From assembly GCA_007121785.1 (NCBI GenBank), contig SKJX01000102.1, positions 1-60,665 on the forward strand: a stretch of DNA of 60,665 nt. The letters run 5' to 3'. The DNA is from Nitriliruptoraceae bacterium (lineage in GTDB: Bacteria > Actinomycetota > Nitriliruptoria > Nitriliruptorales > Nitriliruptoraceae). The notes below the pieces were generated by a model. It was not told where the DNA came from. It searched no databases and saw nothing but the letters and a program-made list of their open reading frames with translations. Made by a program: the position numbers and the translations under genes. Below, piece by piece: positions 60,528-60,665 of the stretch. Every line of letters begins with the position of its first letter. The first letter of the stretch is position 1.

Positions 60528-60665
60528 ATGTGGAGAAAAGCCGGTCGCGGCCGGGGCGACCGACCGACGCCCGGGAGGCGTGACCGGCGGGCGGCGACGC
60601 CCGGGGAACGTGACCGGCGGGCGGCGACGCCCGGGGAACGCGAGCGGCGGGCGGCGACCCTTGGC
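60528..60665 (+). CDS. Possible gene with decapeptide repeats, cut by window end
   Basis: From ATG 60528, with GGAGGTAGGG just upstream, a frame stays open to the window edge for 46 codons. It begins MWRKAGRGRGDRPTPGRRD and then repeats TPGERDRRAA, matching the 30-bp DNA repeat. The product would be very basic. The other plus frames of this repeat are interrupted by stop codons. It diverges from the HNH gene. It may simply be a repeat that happens to be open. Confidence 0.3.
   Translation, partial: MWRKAGRGRGDRPTPGRRDRRAATPGERDRRAATPGERERRAATLG
60566..60665. repeat. 30-bp tandem repeat, three copies plus a partial
   Basis: The unit starts GACGCCCGGG and ends ACCGGCGGGCGGC. Copies lie at 60566-60595, 60596-60625 and 60626-60655, with a partial unit running into the window end. 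Copy two and three differ at two bases; copy one differs from copy two mainly in the middle (AGGCG against GGAACG area). The array is contiguous, without spacers. Confidence 0.9.

Noticed and set aside
60566-60665. CRISPR array
   Set aside because: The 30-bp units are contiguous with no spacers and no cas genes are near.
1-60665. Prophage, insertion sequence or integrated island
   Set aside because: No transposase, integrase, phage structural gene or att-like repeat beside either tRNA was found; composition is even throughout. The HNH gene alone is not enough evidence.

Overview
The window is about 60.7 kb of very GC-rich, gene-dense DNA from a high-GC Gram-positive bacterium (Actinomycetota). 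This is supported by frequent GTG starts, resuscitation-promoting-factor (Rpf) type transglycosylase domains, a MarP-type periplasmic protease, F420-type oxidoreductases and a DUF222/HNH endonuclease. Cysteine-bearing SLH-like repeats joined to Rpf domains, together with acidic linkers, suggest a deep-branching class such as Nitriliruptoria (Nitriliruptor/Euzebya/Egibacter-like). That placement is inference and no marker gene here settles it. I see no prophage, insertion sequence, CRISPR array or plasmid function, so this looks like ordinary chromosome.

Region by region. 1-5.7 kb: end of a glycosyltransferase, an MDR oxidoreductase, tRNA-Asn, an ACT-domain protein, a DsbA-like protein, and a two-component system (HisKA_3 kinase plus NarL-type regulator). 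5.7-14.7 kb: EamA exporter, a first Rpf-like protein, an acyl-CoA dehydrogenase, a divergent TetR/epimerase pair around a duplicated operator, DUF429, a PQQ-sugar-dehydrogenase-like lipoprotein and a luciferase-like oxidoreductase. 14.8-20.8 kb: tRNA-CAT, then the most unusual locus, a tightly coupled operon of a MauE-like membrane protein, a MauD-like thioredoxin, a 25-residue membrane peptide, a polytopic membrane protein, an unknown protein, and a Tat-exported cysteine-rich protein resembling the methylamine dehydrogenase light chain (MauA) fused to LGFP repeats. It is followed by a Cys-SLH protein and a convergent triple-SLH Rpf protein.

21-30 kb: MFS transporter, GT4 glycosyltransferase with a glycogen-debranching-type enzyme, and a four-gene operon of PPOX protein, SLC13 permease, cNMP-domain histidine kinase and receiver protein. 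30-43 kb: hemolysin III-like protein, ABC exporter pair, MarP protease, SNF2 helicase with SWIM protein, a frameshifted AtuA/DUF1446 gene, an SDR and an M23 peptidase. 42.5-52 kb: YczE-like protein and GNAT, a 31-residue membrane peptide with a membrane-anchored molybdopterin oxidoreductase, a four-gene lipid-modification operon with two cyclopropane-synthase-type methyltransferases, and glutamate dehydrogenase. 52-60.7 kb: glycerol-3-phosphate oxidation genes (GlpA-like/FAD/DUF1667 trio and GlpD) around SURF1, a DUF222/HNH gene, and 30-bp tandem repeats at the right edge.

The genes suggest a cell investing in envelope remodelling (two Rpf-like enzymes, M23 peptidase, MarP, SLH proteins), in disulfide-rich exported proteins (MauD/MauE-like pair next to cysteine-rich substrates), and in membrane lipid modification and glycerol-3-phosphate use. 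Functional links between neighbours are inferred from overlaps, spacing and family knowledge.
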